Assembly (NCBI GenBank): GCA_001310555.1
Contig: BAXO01000071.1
Coordinates: 1 to 27,996, forward strand
DNA from: Bacillus sp. JCM 19058
GTDB taxonomy: Bacteria > Bacillota > Bacilli > Bacillales_H > Bacillaceae_D
Length of the DNA stretch: 27,996 nucleotides
Reading direction: 5' to 3'
Part shown: piece after piece, positions 1 to 9,035 of the stretch
Layout: each line of letters begins with the position of its first letter
Position numbering within the stretch: the first letter of the stretch is position 1
The notes under the pieces: generated by a model
The model's input: only the letters and a program-made list of their open reading frames with translations
Database searches by the model: none
Told to the model about the DNA's origin: nothing
Translations under genes and position numbers: made by a program

Positions 1-313
1 TTTTTCAATGAACCTCGCCAGCAATCCACCACGATTGCGTCAGACAAAGTATGTTTCACTCATTCCATGTTGGAAGTCTTGGCGTACTTGTCAGGTTGCT
101 TATCATCAGTAGAACATATCTGATTTTTCTGATTATAGGGCATGGTGTTATCTTCCATGCTTTCTTTGTCAAAGAGCAATTCTAAAATTTCAAATCGCTA
201 GTTGTATCCTCTGTATCCCAAAGTCTGGATAGCAAATTATCTTGAGAGTCAAAGTACTGTACGACATTTTTGATGAAGTTATAAAACACTTTCACCAAAG
301 AGAGGTGAGGAAA
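1..313. other. no confident gene at window start
   Basis: I see no gene that can be supported here. On the minus strand one frame between about 180 and 240 reads with a protein-like composition before a stop, and the adjoining frames carry short open stretches, so this may be the decayed tail of a gene or insertion sequence that continues outside the window. No family was recognised. Confidence 0.3.
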
Positions 314-1556
314 GTGAATGCTGTAAATTCACTTTATAGTCAGGTCAATACGACACCAATCAAAAGTAAGGAACGAATGATAGAAATTGATATCTTGCGT
401 GGTATTGCATTGTTCGGAATTTTGCTCGCAAATATACCATTATTTTCTTCCCCATCTTTATATACCAGCATGCTTGAAGGAGGCGGTGTAGAGGGAGGTG
501 TGGATCAGGTGGTACAGCAACTGATTTACCTCTTTGTCGATTACAAATTTATCACATTGTTTTCTTTTTTTGTTCGGTGTCGGTTTTATGATTTTTCTTG
601 AACGCGTCAGACAAAAGGGAAAAGATGGTGTGACACTTTATATAAGAAGACTTTCCGTACTGATGGTAATTGGTCTTATCCATAGCTATTTCATTTGGTT
701 CGGAGATATATTACTTGTTTATGCCGTGTTAGGCTTTTTCCTCTTGTTATTTAGACATAGCAAGCCAAGAACACTGCTCATCTAGGCAGTCAGTTTGCTG
801 GTGATTCCGGCTGCCTGGATTGCAATGAACACATTTGCTCCTCAGGTTGTCACGTTCGGACCACCACTAGCTCCATCGACTGAGGCAATCCATCAATTGA
901 TTGACGATTCTTACCATGCTTACGGTTCGGGAAGTTATCTGGATATGCTTCAGCAGCGTATAGTGGATATGTCGATGGTGCAGGAGAGTAGTGTGACATT
1001 AATCCCAATGACATTTTCCATGTTCTTGCTGGGTGCTTATGTGTGGCGAAAGGGCTGGTTTCATCGTTTGAAGTCCGACAATCGACTTTTACGAAGGTTT
1101 TGGTTCTACAGTGGTTTAATAGGGAGTATTTTCTTAATTGGTCAGGTCATTTTCCATGTTCAAGTGGATGTGAAGGAGAGCGGTTACAACTATGCACATT
1201 TCGCAGGTGCACTTATTTCGGGACCAGCTATGAGTATCTTTTATATAACCACTTTATTTCAACTTCTTCAAAAAGAAGTATGGCGCAAACGATTATCTCC
1301 GCTGCAGGATATAGGGCGCATGGCACTAACACATTATTTATTGCAATCGGTAGTATGTTCCTTTTTATTCTATAATTATGGATTTGGATTGTACGGGGAA
1401 GTGGGTGCCTTCGTAGGGTTCTTATTGTCATGTGTCATTTTTGCAATCCAAATCGTTATCAGCAAATATTGGCTGCGTCACTTTCGCTTTGGTCCATGCG
1501 AATGGTTGTGGCGTTCGCTAACCTATGGAAAATGGCAAACTAATAGACTGAAATGA
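314..1556 (+). pseudogene. DUF418 family membrane protein, frameshifted and with an internal stop
   Basis: The combined translation is a multi-pass membrane protein of the DUF418 family, whose members (YeiB-like) are often described as putative transporters; the substrate is unknown. The N-terminus has the family's ERMIEIDILRGIALFGILL start. The C-terminus has the usual pattern: NYGFGLYGEVG, a hydrophobic helix, then FRFGPCEWLWRSLTYGKWQ. A GTG start at 314 follows GAGGTGAGG. Two lesions are visible. A T7 run at 565-571 shifts the frame, and six T would restore FSFLFGVGF. An in-frame TAG lies at 783-785, with conserved-looking sequence continuing behind it. The first lesion may be a homopolymer error. 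The stop is a base substitution and cannot be explained that way. The length of about 410 residues fits the family. A strong terminator follows. Confidence 0.85.
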
Positions 1557-1687
1557 ATTAGGAAACAGGTAGGTGTAATTCCATAACGAGAAGCGGTTAT
1601 ATGAGTGGATATTTCCTTAAAAGCCTTTAAAATCAACGACTTGCTCAATACCTAGAACCCTTAAAACGGAGTAGGATAGTAATAGGT

Positions 1688-1727
1688 GCCTTAAAAACCT
1701 TGGTAACACAAGGTTTTTAAGGCTTTT
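1688..1727 (+). terminator. Rho-independent terminator
   Basis: A perfect 15-bp inverted repeat (1688-1702 and 1709-1723) has a 6-base loop and is followed by TTTTATA. It lies about 130 bases after the DUF418 gene and probably ends that transcript. Because the stem itself is AT-rich, with runs of A and T, it may also work on the other strand. Confidence 0.8.
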
Positions 1728-2009
1728 ATATTGCCCGTGGTACAGTTATGGTACATTTTTGATAAGTGGTCTTCATATATTGGTTGCTGCTGTAATGTTC
1801 AATCTGTGTATCCTCGCTTGTTTTTAACGAATACTTGCCTTTGTTTTAGGTTCTGTGAAACGATAATTGGCAGCATTCTTATAATAGAGAGTTTTGGAAA
1901 TGTTTAAAAGGGGTTTGGTGACCCATTCACCCACTTGTCCAAGCTGAAGGAAACAGCTGAACAGAAGAAGATCGTACCGTCCATTTCTTTTAGAAGCGTG
2001 AAACCATCG
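1728..2009. other. intergenic, no supported gene
   Basis: No full gene is visible. On the plus strand one frame stays open from about 1910 to 2010 and reads GDPFTHLSKLKETAEQ and onward, which has the look of a coding fragment. I do not recognise it, and it has no convincing start. It could be a remnant of a transposase or of another decayed gene. Confidence 0.3.
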
Positions 2010-2830
2010 TTACCGATTATTCTTTGTCATATAAAGGTAGACGGTCAGAGGGACAAATACGATGAGTATGAGTAGACAAACAACAATACCAGCCGCAATT
2101 TCTGATACGCTTGCACTTCCAGACATCAGCTCTCTTACAGTTGTAGATGCGATACTCACAGGATTTAAATCAACAACGACTTGTATCCATTTAGGCATCG
2201 TAGAAGTGTCTACCAAAATATTGCTAGCAAAAAGAAGAGGATAGATGAAGATCATACTTGATCCTGAAACCGTTTCTGGCTTTTTGACGATTACGCCAAT
2301 CATTGAGAATACCCAGCTGACACTAAAGGCAAAGAAAAGAACGAACAGTATCGCTAGGGATGTTCCTAAAATACCACCTTCTGGTCGAAAACCAAGTAAA
2401 ATTCCCATTGCTAAAGCAGCACATACCGCCACTGCATATCTCAATCCATCTGTAACAAGGGGACCGAAAATCGCTGCAGGTTGCCAAAAGGGCATGGTGC
2501 GAAACCTGTTGTTTACCCCTTTGGAAATATCCAAAGCAATCGTTGTACCACTATAGACAGTCATCGGTACAACCGTTAAGACAAGAACTCCCGGTAAGAG
2601 AAACTGAATATAATTTTCTGTTGATCCGGCAATTGCTCCACCAAACAAATAATTAAAGATAACCAACATGATAATGGGGCCGAGAGCAGACTCGCTGATA
2701 TAACTGAACAAGTTGTTTTTTTTGTATGCTGAACCGATCTCCAAATGAAAATGCAAGTAGCGCGAAATGAAGTCAGACTTTTAGGAATTGAGTTGGTTGT
2801 TAGTGTATTTGTGCTATTTGTTGGTTCCAT
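2010..2830 (-). pseudogene. ABC-2 type permease (DrrB-like drug export), frameshifted
   Basis: This is the membrane subunit paired with the ATPase just upstream, resembling daunorubicin-resistance DrrB permeases. The start ATG at 2830 follows AGGAGG at a spacing of 9; that site lies inside the last codons of the ATPase gene, so the two are translationally coupled. The N-terminus reads up to SVQHTKK. After a T8 run (2716-2723; A8 on the coding strand) the protein continues in another frame as NLFSYISESALGPIIML, followed by about five hydrophobic segments and the ABC-2 region ending VYLYMTKNNR. Nine A, or six, would restore one reading frame of about 273 residues, a normal length for the family. 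Export of a hydrophobic compound is inferred from family and context only. Confidence 0.85.
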
Positions 2831-2835
2831 GAGTG

Positions 2836-3777
2836 TCAACCTCCTAGTTTTTTTGATGCTGTTAATGTTAAGAACACTTCATCTAAGCTTGGTTCTTCTA
2901 ATGAAAAATACTCAATCGAATAATGTTGAAGGAATAGGGTTTGAATAATTTCATTTGCCCCTTTAGCTTCTTGTATCGGAATTTTGAAAACGAGAGGACT
3001 TTCGCTTGGGTAAATATTAACTGCATGATGATCGTATAAAATACGAATCATTTGCTCTTGATTGGATAGCTCTTTGAATTGGATAGATAATGTCTTTTGG
3101 CCAATGGAAGCCTTTAATTGTTGAGGCGTTCCTTCAGCAATAATTTCACCATGATCAATGACTCCAATTCTATCAGCCAACTGATCTGCTTCTTCCAAGT
3201 ACTGCGTGGTCAACAATACAGTTGTCCCTTGTTTCAACAATTCACGTACGACTTCCCAAACTTGTATACGACTTTGAGGATCGAGCCCTGTTGTTGGTTC
3301 ATCTAGAAAAATTAGCTCGGGTTGTGTAACCATACTCGCAGCAATATCTAGACGTCGTCGCATCCCGCCTGAGTACTCGGAAATAGAACGGGTTTTGGCT
3401 TCTGCAAGGCCAAAAGATTGAAGCAGCCTCTCAGCAACATTGCTTGCTTCTTTTCTCGAGTAGCCATGGAGTCTAGAAATGAGAATGAGGTTTTGTATGC
3501 CTGTTAGACCTTCATCTAAGGAAGCGAATTGACCGGTAAGGCTAATTTTTTTTCGAACCTCTTTCACTTCAGTGCTCAAGTTTTTCCCTGAAATCCATGC
3601 CTCTCCACTATCGGGCTTTAGTAGTGTCGATAACATATTTATTGTAGTTGTTTTGCCTGCGCCATTAGGTCCAAGTAAGGCAAATAATTCTCCTTTTTTC
3701 ACATTTAGGTCGATGCCTTTTACAACCTCTGTTCCATTGAATGACTTTTTGAGTTTTTTCACCTTGATGACATCCAC
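2836..3777 (-). CDS. ABC transporter ATP-binding protein (DrrA-like)
   Basis: Intact nucleotide-binding subunit of about 313 residues, the usual DrrA size. It has Walker A GPNGAGKTT, signature YSGGMRRRLDIA, Walker B LIFLDEPTTGLDP, and the TTQYLEEADQLADRIGVIDHG stretch typical of the drug-resistance subfamily. A C-terminal DrrA-type extension ends EEPSLDEVFLTLTA. I prefer the GTG at 3777, giving MDVIKVKKLKKSF, because GGGGAG lies about 10 bases upstream. A TTG at 3795 would add six residues with no family match. The stop TGA overlaps the ribosome binding site region of the permease that follows. The gene contains a T8 run at 3546-3553 that does not break the frame, unlike most such runs here. 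Likely role: energising export of an antibiotic or other amphipathic compound. Confidence 0.9.
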   Translation of the reverse strand: MDVIKVKKLKKSFNGTEVVKGIDLNVKKGELFALLGPNGAGKTTTINMLSTLLKPDSGEAWISGKNLSTEVKEVRKKISLTGQFASLDEGLTGIQNLILISRLHGYSRKEASNVAERLLQSFGLAEAKTRSISEYSGGMRRRLDIAASMVTQPELIFLDEPTTGLDPQSRIQVWEVVRELLKQGTTVLLTTQYLEEADQLADRIGVIDHGEIIAEGTPQQLKASIGQKTLSIQFKELSNQEQMIRILYDHHAVNIYPSESPLVFKIPIQEAKGANEIIQTLFLQHYSIEYFSLEEPSLDEVFLTLTASKKLGG

Positions 3778-3810
3778 GTCTGACCAACTCCCCAACTGAT
3801 TTTCGTTAAA

Positions 3811-3834
3811 TACCCTGGTTGTTACGCCAGGGTA
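3811..3834 (-). terminator. hairpin after the NmrA-like gene, possible terminator
   Basis: Perfect 8-bp inverted repeat TACCCTGG / CCAGGGTA with an 8-base loop, 21 bases after the NmrA-like stop codon on the minus strand. On that strand it is followed by TTTAACG, a weak T tract. It sits just before the ABC ATPase gene, so it could instead be an attenuator or operator. Confidence 0.45.
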
Positions 3835-3854
3835 CGAAATGGCTATAAAATACT

Positions 3855-4673
3855 TTATAGAAATTCGTCTTTATGCTCGGCTACCCATTCTGCAAGGGTT
3901 CTAGCGGGTTTTCCAGTAACTTCTTTTATAGTAGGGACAACCGTGTATCCTTCTTTTGGCGGATTCTGACCAATATAAAGCAGAAATTCTATATCTTCTT
4001 CTGGTAGCCTTGTTCTTGCCATTGTTGTATAGCCTGTTCTTTCGTCAATTCTACAAAATGTATGGGTTTTCCAACACCTTCGCTAATAATTTGGATCGCT
4101 TCCCGTCGCGTTAAGCATTCAGGCCAGTAAGGGATAACTTTTTCCCTCATGTCCATCTTCTAATAAGGCAGTAACGGCAACAGAAGCGATATCTGCCTCA
4201 TGTACTCTTGCGCTCTGAGCATCGCCAAAGGGCTCTTGAATCATTCCTTCAGATCGAATGGATTCTTTCCAGTCTTCAAGGACATTGCTCATAAATTCTG
4301 TTGGTTTTAGCAACGTCCATTTCATTTTGCTATTCTTTAATGCGTCTTCTACAGGCCCCTCTTCAAAGCCCACTAAAACCGTGATCTTTTGTACACCAGC
4401 TTCTTCAGCCATTTTTACAATTTTTGGGTCTGTTTGTAAGTTTGCATTTGCTTGATCACTTGACACAATTAAAAACATACTCATTACATCTTGAAGTGCC
4501 TGTTTTAAAGTACCTGAGTTATTGAGGTCTGCTGAAATCACTTCAACACTCTCTGGCAAATTGGCTCTTTTTGGATTTCGAGATATGGCTCTTACGGGCT
4601 GTCCTCGTTGAACGAGTTGTTCTACAACATGTCTCCCGACTGTTCCTGTAGCACCTGTCACTAGAATAGTCAT
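3855..4673 (-). pseudogene. NmrA-like / SDR-type NAD(P)-binding protein, frameshifted
   Basis: An atypical short-chain dehydrogenase of the NmrA/NAD(P)-binding type. The N-terminal Rossmann motif is TGATGTVGRHVVEQL, followed by RAISRNP at the second strand. The first frame, from ATG 4673 with GAGAGG upstream, is open for 184 residues to about 4119. Conserved sequence then continues in a second frame (PECLTRREAIQIISEGVG, then KPIHFVELTKEQA) and in a third (PEEDIEFLLYIG, NPPKEGYTVVPTI, ending AEWVAEHKDEFL). The joined protein of about 272 residues is full length for the family. The lesions are near 4125 (about two bases missing in CCC/GGCC) and near 4010 (one base missing), and are not in long A/T runs. 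These proteins act as redox sensors or as oxidoreductases; the substrate is unknown. It lies between the MerR regulator and the ABC exporter, all on the same strand. Confidence 0.8.
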
Positions 4674-4856
4674 CTATTATTCATCCTCTCTAGGTTTTTT
4701 GATCTTACTCATTCATTTTATTACATTTAAGCAACATCTAAAGTTCACTAAATTTTATAGTTAATTAATCAATAGTTTATAATAAAACTTTATAAAGAAC
4801 TAAATGGTAGTACTCTAATGTAAAAGAAATGATAATCTCCTCACACATACATTTCG

Positions 4857-5644
4857 CTATGAAAAAAGAAGGTAGTCCTGATGACCACCTTCTTTTTTTC
4901 TATACATTTGATTCGCCATAAAAACAGCTGGGAAATCTTCCATAAAATGTGGATTAAGGTAACAAATTAAATCATAGATATACTTGTTGGCAATTAGGTG
5001 CCTTAGAATCATATCATTTATTCTTTTTGACGATTGCTTCCCTTGTTCCAATAACTCATCTGGTGAATCAGGATCAAAATGTTTCAATACATGGCGAACT
5101 TCTTCGAGTGACCATGTTGACATTTTAATCATCTTTATCGTTAAAAGCATCTGGATCGCAGCCTCATCAAACATATGGTAATTACTTTCCGGATCTCTTT
5201 TTACGATTAGAAGCTCTTCTTTCAACCAATGGCGAATGGTCGTTTCGGGAATATCCAGTTGATTAGCTGCTTTCCCAATCATTACCCAGCCTTTTTAGGC
5301 AATTTAATAAAACCATTCATTTGGTTATTATGGATGTGATTTAGAACTCGATCTGTAAGCCTCTTCTGTTTTTCAAGATAAACGTGCTCTCGATTCAATA
5401 GCCATAATGCTTCATGGAACTCTTTCTGTTGAATGTTATTCATTATATTTTTCGTAAGGCTGTACCCATAAGCGACGGTTAGAGTTCGGATGGCTTTAAA
5501 ATATAGAAAAGATTCTACCGTATAGATTCGATATCCTGACGGGCTTCGTTCAGGAGCAGGTAAGAGATTTAATTTTTCGTAATTACGTAACAAACTCGTG
5601 CTTATATTTAGCTTTTTGGCTATATCAGTTGGACGAAACTGCAC
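4857..5644 (-). pseudogene. double-HTH MerR family regulator, frameshifted in the middle
   Basis: Two MerR-type helix-turn-helix units lie in tandem. The first reads MQFRPTDIAKKLNISTS, LLRNYEKLNLLPAP, RSPSGYRIYT. The second reads IGKAANQLDIPETTIRHW, KEELL, and NYHMFDEAAIQMLLTIKM. As the sequence stands the first frame ends at 5282 (LPKKAG then stop) and an ATG overlapping that stop opens the second. One extra A in the AAAAA at 5292-5296 would join them as LPKKGWVMIGKAANQ. Bacillaceae have single proteins of about 250 residues with two MerR HTHs, so one gene of about 262 residues is more likely than two coupled genes. It is the first gene of a same-strand group with the NmrA-like protein and the DrrAB-type exporter and may control them in response to a drug. 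Confidence 0.75.
4862..4898 (-). terminator. terminator hairpin overlapping the end of the MerR gene
   Basis: The arms 4862-4877 and 4883-4898 pair with one A/C mismatch around a 5-base loop, with A6 on one side and T7 on the other, so the hairpin is U-tailed on both strands. It overlaps the last codons of the MerR reading frame. It could separate that gene from the NmrA-like gene that follows. Confidence 0.65.
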
Positions 5645-5701
5645 TTTTTTTTCTCCTCTATATGCTTACTTTTTCTAATATGCAACAAAATGGACTATTT
5701 A

Positions 5702-6128
5702 TCACTCTAAACTCATCCTTGGTCTGCCACCTATACACCCTCTTGCACGTGCTGAGGATAATCCGACTTTCGTACTGTCCTGTTCCTTTTCACTTAGAAC
5801 GGCTAACATTTTAAACATCGTCTTTCCTATGGCGATTGTTGTGTCAAGTTTGTCTTGAATACTAACTAATTCAATATCTTTCCTTTCAAATTCCTCGGAT
5901 AGTTAGATGTTTTATAGAACGTCTTAAACGGTCAAGTTTAAGGACAACAATCTGCTCATCCTTTCAGACATTAATTCTGCCAGTTTCGGACGTTCTGTTT
6001 TCATTCCCGTGACTTTTTCTTCAAATATGTATTCTAGTTCAACCCCTTCCTTTTATGAGCAAGTCTTTCTGTAATTGTAAGGATTGTTTCTCAGTGGAAA
6101 CCTGTGCATACCCTAGTTTCGTTTTTCC
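5702..6128 (-). pseudogene. serine recombinase (resolvase/invertase) remnant
   Basis: Not a single open frame, but three-frame reading on the minus strand gives a resolvase from start to finish. In order: KLGYAQVSTEKQSLQLQKDL (catalytic serine at the VST motif); LEYIFEEKVTGMKTERPKLA; EQIVVLKLDRLRRSIKHL; FERKDIELVSIQDKLDTTIA; MFKMLAVLSEKEQD; and GLSSARARG with GGRPR. Frame changes or stops fall near 6060, 5950, 5905 and 5900. The C-terminal HTH is missing, because the frame ends soon after GGRPR. No start codon is seen at the N-terminus. Lesions are numerous and not confined to homopolymers, so this is a genuinely decayed gene, a trace of a past transposon or plasmid. The catalytic domain was of the small resolvase/invertase type. 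Confidence 0.85.
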
Positions 6129-6256
6129 GTTTCTCCTGTCTATAAAAGGTTTTTTTAATGAATTTATATACTTTGAAATTATAGACGAGTTTATAAACGG
6201 AATAAATAGCTTTTTTTAAATGATTTTTGTGATTTTCTAGGATAAACAAACAAGGG

Positions 6257-6520
6257 GTGCCGCTTGTTGAAACGGAAAATTGGCCATCCAGTGGTTATAA
6301 TGATAACCAAAATCAAATCGAAGTGCGGACATACGAACATTCAATCTGTATCGATTTTCATTCCGGTACGCCTGTTACGTCAGCCATTTTTACCGATCGA
6401 GTGACATTTGGCATCGATGATCAACAAAACCTTTGTTGGATTCAGGTCAATGGATTATCCAAAGAAGAGAATGAAGAATTAAAGGACACACTTACTTTTA
6501 TCACTAAACAAGAGACGTGA
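6257..6520 (+). CDS. small hypothetical protein, unrecognised
   Basis: An 87-residue open frame beginning with GTG or TTG (GTG at 6257), rich in acidic and polar residues. It has alternating hydrophobic stretches (SICIDFHSGTPVTSAIF, DRVTFGIDDQQNLCWIQV) that suggest a beta-sheet fold, then a charged helix (LSKEENEELKDTLTFI). There is no signal peptide or membrane segment. An AAGGGG lies very close to the GTG, which makes the start uncertain. The gene may be a surviving C-terminal part of a longer one. I do not recognise the family; a DUF2283-like small beta protein is only a faint resemblance. The upstream neighbour is the recombinase remnant on the other strand. Confidence 0.45.
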   Translation: MPLVETENWPSSGYNDNQNQIEVRTYEHSICIDFHSGTPVTSAIFTDRVTFGIDDQQNLCWIQVNGLSKEENEELKDTLTFITKQET

Positions 6521-7061
6521 TTCCAGCATTGTCACATCCTCTATTTTTTATATTGAAAAACAACTCAACCAATTTCTTGAATATACTTCCAATGGGGAAA
6601 TGGCTAGATCTGGTACGTTTCTTATCGGGATAATAAAAATGTACTGAACCCTAAGGTTTTGGAAGCCTTGATTTCAGTTATATTGCTGTTGGTGTAGTTA
6701 GTGAGCCCCGGAAGCTTTGCGTGTCCGGGCCGCTTAAAGAAACCGTTGCTATACCTAGCGTAAAACCCCAAACAAAATGACAAATATATACCAAAATGAA
6801 TAGAGGAAATATTAATCCTTCGCCAGAATCCCTGCCAAAATAAACTGGCAGGGATTATTATTTCAAATTATGCATTCAATATTCTTTGAAATATCAATAG
6901 ATTTTTTCGATAGAAATAAGCATAGACAATTCCACACATTAATCCGAATATCCTATTTTTTAAATGTTATCAGAAAGAATATACCAATTAAAAAGGAGAT
7001 ACAATTGTTTATCAATTGTCACCTGTTTGTCCGTTTGTTATCAAGTTAGTAACGTAACAAC
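6521..7061. other. intergenic with hairpins, no supported gene
   Basis: No recognised gene. A short open stretch (about 6657-6780, plus strand) reads SLDFSYIAVGVVSEPRKL onward but has no start or known family. Within it is a GC-rich hairpin CCCGGA / TCCGGG at about 6704-6726. A strong terminator-like hairpin is at 6827-6856, listed separately. At 7002-7020 an inverted repeat ACAATTG / CAATTGT follows AAAAAGGAGAT, with no coding frame after it. Confidence 0.4.
6827..6862. terminator. terminator-like hairpin, first member of a repeated family
   Basis: Perfect 11-bp inverted repeat AATCCCTGCCA / TGGCAGGGATT around an 8-base loop, followed by ATTATTATTTC. The right arm and the sequence after it (GGCAGGGATTA, then TTTCAAATTAT and GCATT) recur near 10679-10727. 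That makes it a member of a small repeat family as well as a possible terminator. Confidence 0.6.
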
Positions 7062-8029
7062 TTAAGGAGTAATTACGATTCTTTTCCCTTGAAAATCTGA
7101 GCAGCTCCAAACACTTTCGATATCTTGAAGTGGAACTATTTCAATGTCCATATGAAGCTTATCTTTTTTTAACCACCCCCATACCAGATCAGTTCCTTCT
7201 TGTATTAATGCTGGAGTTATACCTTTGGCTCCGCCTGAAATTTCGAGCCCTGAAGTTCGTAAAGCGCTCGCGGGAAGTGTAAGTTTCGATCCCGATTTTT
7301 CTCCTATTTGAACAAGTTGAATTCGATGTTCGCTTAAACTTATTTCTTGCGGAGCTAACGCTTTTATGAGTGTTTCTGTTGGATATCCCCATAAAAATCC
7401 AAAATAATGTCTATACCCTTATTTATCTCCTTTTTGAAGGATGTGAATAATTCCTCTTCCGACTGTTTGAGATTGACAATTGTATCTGCCCCAAGTTCCC
7501 TGATTCGTTTCAATGATTCCTCGTTTCGTCCGGTTCCAATGACACGTCCTGCGCCGAGGAGCTTGGCGATTTGGACGGCAAGCTTACCGGCAACACCGGT
7601 CGCACCATTTATTAGCACGGTCTCTCCAGGTTTTATCTTCACTCCCCATTTAAGTGGGAAAAGCGAAGTCAATGCCGTGGATGGAAGAGCAACTGCTGTC
7701 TCAGCATTAATCCCATCAGGAATTAGAACCGTTGATTCTTTGGGAACGACTGCTTTTTCAGCCATAGCACCATATGGAGACTTCATACCTGAGAATCCAA
7801 CCAGTTTACCATCTGAACGTTCGCCCACACCTCTGATTCCAACGACGGCTGGTAATTCTGGAAGGAATTGATGCCTCGCAAAATGTTCCCCTTTTGCCAT
7901 CATCTGATCGATATTTTCAAGTGTTACTGCTTTCACATGAATCAAAGTTTCATCGTTATCTGGTGAGGGTTCTGGGAAATCTCCGTAACGTGGAATTTCT
8001 CCAATTTTGTGTAATACTGCTGCTTTCAT
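7062..8029 (-). pseudogene. zinc-free alcohol dehydrogenase / quinone oxidoreductase-like protein, frameshifted
   Basis: Medium-chain dehydrogenase of the quinone oxidoreductase type: N-terminal GroES-like part (MKAAVLHKIGEIPRYGDFPE onward), then a nucleotide-binding motif INGATGVAGKLAVQIAKLLG with VIGTGRNEESLKRIRELGAD after it. No zinc-ligand cysteines are seen. The first frame covers 221 residues. After GIDIILDF the protein continues in another frame as LWGYPTETLIKALAP, ending DFQGKRIVITP. One more base in the A5 run at 7393-7397 would rejoin the frames, giving about 322 residues, full length. ATG 8029 follows AGGGGG at good spacing. The gene is divergent from a TetR regulator with a tandem palindrome between them, so it is probably induced by a substrate of the regulator. 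The reaction is probably NAD(P)H-dependent reduction of quinones or enones. Confidence 0.85.
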
Positions 8030-8054
8030 GATAAAACCCCCTGAAATAATTTAT

Positions 8055-8082
8055 TTAACACTGTTAAATTTAACGACGTTAA
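8055..8082. promoter_or_regulatory. tandem palindromic operator between the dehydrogenase and TetR genes
   Basis: Two adjacent 13-bp palindromes of form TTAAC-N3-GTTAA: TTAACACTGTTAA at 8055-8067 and TTAACGACGTTAA at 8070-8082. They are two bases apart, with centres 15 bp apart. They lie in the short divergent promoter region, just upstream of a TATAAT at 8106-8111 for the TetR gene, and 26 bases before the dehydrogenase start. This is the layout expected for a TetR dimer pair repressing both genes. Binding is inferred from position and symmetry. Confidence 0.7.
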
Positions 8083-8105
8083 GTAAATTTATACGCCATT
8101 TATGA

Positions 8106-8111
8106 TATAAT
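8106..8111 (+). promoter_or_regulatory. -10 element for the TetR gene
   Basis: TATAAT, 38 bases before the TetR ATG. No good -35 hexamer is seen at 16-18 bp, where the second operator half-site ends, consistent with a regulated promoter. Confidence 0.45.
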
Positions 8112-8148
8112 GTCAAGAGTGCATACGGTGGAATGAAAGGGATATACC

Positions 8149-8749
8149 ATGGCATTAAAAAAAACAACAAATCATAAAAGAAGCGTTGGAGCTTCTTAAT
8201 GAAAGCGGGCTTGAAGGAGTCACACTTAGAAAACTGGCAAGCAGATTAGATGTTCAAGCTCCTGCATTATACTGGCATTATAAAAATAAAAAGGCATTGG
8301 TGAATGAGATGGCTGAGGCGATTTTGCAGTTGGAGTTTCATGTTCTGTCAGGACGAAAGAAGGACGAGCCTTGGCAAAATTGGATGCTACAGACGTTTAA
8401 CCGTTTGCGTAAGGCATTGCTTTCGCATACCGATGGAGGACGTGTTGTTGCAGGCGCACATCTATCGTTAACGATGTCGAATTTATCTGAGACGGCAATG
8501 AACACCTTAGTAAATGCGGGGGTGAGCCTGCGTCAATCCCGCTTGATCGTTCTGACCGCAACCCGCTTTACTTTCGGTCATGTGATTGAAGAACAAACAA
8601 GTGTCACTGAAATGGAGATGCAAGGTTTTCATGTTGAATCGTTCAATCGGGAACATCCAACACTGGCAGCAGGCATAGAAGAATATTTTTCTGCGGGAAA
8701 GACGGTTGACGACCTTTTTAATGATGGACTGCGGATGATTGTTGGTTAG
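8149..8749 (+). pseudogene. TetR family regulator (TetR_C type), frameshift at codon 4-7
   Basis: The start is ATG 8149 (MALKK), then an A8 run at 8157-8164. With seven A the protein reads MALKKQQIIKEALELLNES onward, which is the normal TetR N-terminus. With eight it stops after 16 codons. The HTH follows (GVTLRKLASRLDVQAPALYW, HYKNKKALVNEMAEA). The C-terminal half (VSLRQSRLIVLTATRFTFGH, EEQ, and AAGIEEYFSAGKTVDDLF) resembles the ligand-binding domain of TetR-class tetracycline repressors. The total of about 199 residues is normal. The gene is divergent from the dehydrogenase across the tandem palindrome, so it probably represses itself and that gene. The single lesion in a homopolymer suggests a functional gene. 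Confidence 0.85.
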
Positions 8750-8951
8750 TCCTTTTATATTCTCTTATTAAAATAAGTTAATTTGCATCCGAATTTATAT
8801 TCTATTTTCCGGCATTTGAAGGTGCAATAAACGTTGATATAACAGCGTTTTGGCGCCGCCTGCAAACTTGGGTTGGGAATAAGAATACAACTTGATTTGA
8901 AGAGGGAACGCCTATTTGATAGTGTTTTACCTAGCCTTAAATGTAATATGG

Positions 8952-8985
8952 TTCCCTACCAAATTTTTTTGGTAGGGAATTTTTC
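8952..8985 (+). terminator. terminator-like hairpin, second member of the repeated family
   Basis: Perfect 12-bp inverted repeat TTCCCTACCAAA / TTTGGTAGGGAA (8952-8963 and 8968-8979) with a TTTT loop and TTTTTCG after it. It lies 200 bases after the TetR gene. The same arms recur at 10617-10660 in a looser form. Confidence 0.7.
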
Positions 8986-9035
8986 GTGGTTAAGAAAACC
9001 CCTTAGAGAAATTCTTTAAAATTAGTGAGTGAATG

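Noticed and set aside
1910..2010. Open stretch as a transposase remnant
   Set aside because: The composition looks coding but no family motif could be matched, so it is only mentioned in the intergenic note.
7189..7392. Minus-strand 67-codon frame as a separate gene
   Set aside because: It is an arginine-rich alternative frame inside the dehydrogenase gene, whose real continuation is in another frame.
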